Assembly: GCA_963920765.1 (NCBI GenBank)
Contig: OY987248.1
Span: forward strand, 811,001 to 875,000
Direction: 5' to 3'
DNA from: Ulota crispa
Lineage: Eukaryota > Streptophyta > Bryopsida > Orthotrichales > Orthotrichaceae
Length of the DNA stretch: 64,000 bases
Made by a program: the position numbers and the translations under genes. Under the pieces are notes generated by a model. It was given only the letters and a program-made list of their open reading frames with translations. It was not told where the DNA came from and searched no databases. This document shows positions 61,843-64,000 of this stretch, one piece after another (the stretch's first letter is position 1; each line of letters starts with the position of its first letter).

Positions 61843-62764
61843 CCCCTAAAGGACCAAGCCCTTTTTTCTATGAAAGTCATTGAAAACTGCCTTTTTTGGG
61901 AGAATGTGTAGAAAAGTAGGAAAAGCTTTTTTGGTGATCCAACCATAGGAGCTTGCCTTAGATTATGCAAGGTACTAGTGGGACAAAAAAGGCTCATTCT
62001 AGATGCAGAGGAGTGAGATATTGACATCTGAAGTGAAAAAAAAGAAGTTTTTCCCCTGCTGCCCAATCATTTCAAAAGCCTTTGAATGCTCCTATATCAA
62101 AAAAATTACTTTACACAAAGTTGAGGTTTATTTTTTCCATGTAGAAGACCAAGTTAGGTTTGTGTGGGAGAATTTCCAAACCAATTGGAGGTGTGAATCA
62201 TACTTTGTAAATTCTTGCAATGCCAGAAGGTCTTGAAATTTGCAAATACACTAGGCAAATTTGGAAGCTTCATGTAAAATTCAAAAATTCAAACCCCATT
62301 GATCAAACGAATGAAAACCAAGGGATCTTAGCCTACTACAACTTGGGAAAAATAATAATCAAAAAACATACACTCAAATTACTCAAACATTTAAAGCACC
62401 AAATTTTACAAGGGGCAAAACAAGAATGGAGGTTTGGGAGTCCCCCAAGATGGGCACCTTCCACTCCACTCCCCTTTGCCCAAATTGTCCACGCCTTGTG
62501 CCCACAAGGGTTGACTTTATTTGGAATCAACACCCACTTATAAAGAAGAGACCTTGCCCAAAATGCCCCTTCTCACCTAGTTTTGGAAAATTCTTTATAA
62601 CTTTGTCATTGAAAGTTGGAATGAAGGAAAGATTAAATACCCATGTAGGTATTGGAAATTCCCACCTTCAACAGAAATTTCAAAAAATCACACAAATCAA
62701 ATTTGCTGTAGATACATGCCCAAAATTGATTTATCTCCCGAGGGGACAGTTGGGCCATTAGGGG
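61843..62764 (+). mobile_element. TTAA element, 0.9-kb family, copy 4
   Basis: TTAA at 61839-61842, then CCCCTAAAGGACCAAGCCC. The right end GGGCCATTAGGGG is followed by TGAA (TTAA with one change). The interior aligns with copy 1 across long stretches (CTTGTG-CACAAGGGTTGAC region; TCAACACCC) and with copy 3. 922 bp. ORFs at 62003-62761 are inside it and not genes. Confidence 0.8.
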
Positions 62765-62768
62765 TGAA

Positions 62769-63289
62769 CCCTTGCACGACTAAGATTATTTTATCTCAAA
62801 AAAATATTCATAATTGTCACCTTTAGCCCATTATTTATTTATTTATTTTTAAAATCTAACCAAAGGAACTTGCATTTAATAAACCTTAAATAAATGGTAA
62901 AAATTTCATGAATTTTGACATTATGGATCAAGAGGTATGTTCATTTGAAGTTGGCTTATAAACTTATTGATCGAGCATGCTTTGAAGAATATTTAACATG
63001 CCTTCACAAATTTTCACAGCCAGTAGGGACATGAAACACATCCTACATAAGCTTGTATTGCAAATATGTGTTAGAAATTTCCAGGATACCAAGATTTTTT
63101 GCAAACCAAATTTTCAAAACATGTTTTTGAAAGTTTTAAATCCAAAAAATAAACGGAAATATTTCAGCTTTATGGATAATCACTTAAAAAAATCTCCAAC
63201 AACTATTACAATTCAAAAACTATTGTATTAATTTTATTTGGATCATTAAATAAATTCTTTGGATGAGCTCCAATAAAGGGTCCCATCTT
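62769..63289. other. AT-rich spacer
   Basis: No gene or element ends recognised between the TTAA element and the final foldback element. Confidence 0.4.
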
Positions 63290-63845
63290 GTACTGTATAG
63301 TACCCAAAAGAAAGAGTACATAAGTCCCTCTCATGGCATCCATAAAAGTTGGTATAACAAAGAATGTAATTGGCATTTTATCCTCAGGTTTTTTGTATGT
63401 GAACCTTGTGCAATCATGATCAAGCATACCAAATTGTAGTTACTAAAACCAAAATCCTATTTTTGGTAAATTTTTTTGTGTCAAAATCATGGTTTTACAA
63501 GAAAGTAGATTAAAAAACATTGGTGATGAATTTTTGAGATTTGGTTGCATGGGATATGTAGGAGACATCCATATGCACAGCTTTGTTTCAAACAAACATT
63601 TCTAAAAAAATCCAATTTTTTTCTATAGAGATTTCAATGTTAGGGTGATTATGACCAAATTTAGTAAAATATATATTTCTTTATGGAAATTAATTTTTGT
63701 TATTTGACACATACATTCTTATCAAGTTTGTATTTTTAAACATGATGATATGTTTATTTTGCCAAAAACTAATTAATTTATAATACAAACTTCTTTGAAT
63801 CCTACAGGAGGGACTTGTGTACTCTTTCTTTAGGGTATTGTATTG
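63290..63845. mobile_element. Foldback element, fourth GCATACCAAATT relative
   Basis: The left end ACTGTATAGTACCCAAAAGA and right end (inverse ACAATACAATACCCTAAAGA) continue into GAAAGAGTAC and AAGTCCCTC on both arms. The left interior has the family words AAGCATACCAAATTGTAG and CATATGCACA. The right arm is shortened, so it is a partly deleted copy. Confidence 0.7.
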
Positions 63846-64000
63846 TGTGAGTCACTAGTATGTCTGCAAGTCCATTTCCATCATTGGAAATAGGGGGCTT
63901 CAAACATAAAATCTTGCCTTTGAACTTCTCACCTCACAGGATCTCTGCTTGCTAGTGAATTGTTTTCATTCCCTTGCACACGCAAAGTTTGAGACACCCA

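Overview
This is eukaryotic nuclear DNA, almost certainly from a land plant. The first third carries four intron-containing plus-strand genes with GC-rich exons and short introns of roughly 80-1000 bp. A fifth gene, apparently intronless, lies alone on the minus strand near the middle. The rest is AT-rich intergenic DNA full of small, mostly non-autonomous DNA transposons. My best guess is a moss or other seedless plant, based on compact genes, AT-rich spacers, many hairpin or foldback elements and no recognisable LTR-retrotransposon polyprotein. That guess is low confidence; only 'land plant' is well supported.

Genes, left to right: (1) 1208-6062 (+), an 11-exon synaptotagmin-like SMP/C2 protein of the CLB1/SYT7 type, an ER-anchored lipid-transfer or tethering protein. 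(2) 6820-7547 (+), a previously unmodelled-looking four-exon gene for a 111-residue secreted peptide with eight cysteines. (3) 8736-12807 (+), a seven-exon plastid transketolase of 750 residues. (4) 17164-22154 (+), a 13-exon DCAF4-type WD40 protein, a likely CUL4-DDB1 substrate receptor. (5) 32962-34548 (-), a sn-2 glycerol-3-phosphate acyltransferase of the GPAT4/6/8 type with intact phosphatase motifs, so probably cutin-related. The genes have no obvious shared pathway and this is not an operon.

From about 23.5 kb to the end the window is a transposon graveyard. The most notable component is a set of elements bounded by TTAA and starting with CCCCTAAAGG-type termini. It includes four related copies of 0.9-1.0 kb (41134-42062, 54403-55309, 57616-58599, 61843-62764), all in the same orientation, plus several shorter TTAA elements. 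These termini look like the piggyBac superfamily. There is also a set of long foldback elements, one of which (37264-38158) is an almost perfect palindrome with 419-bp arms. The rest are Stowaway MITEs (one in intron 1 of the synaptotagmin gene), a CACTA MITE, a Mutator-like MITE, several unclassified MITEs, a decayed Tc1-type DD34E transposase and a Helitron fragment. A 200-base run of N (47717-47916) marks an assembly gap.

Exon boundaries were assigned by eye from GT-AG signals (one GC-AG), reading frame and remembered family conservation. No alignment or transcript evidence was available.
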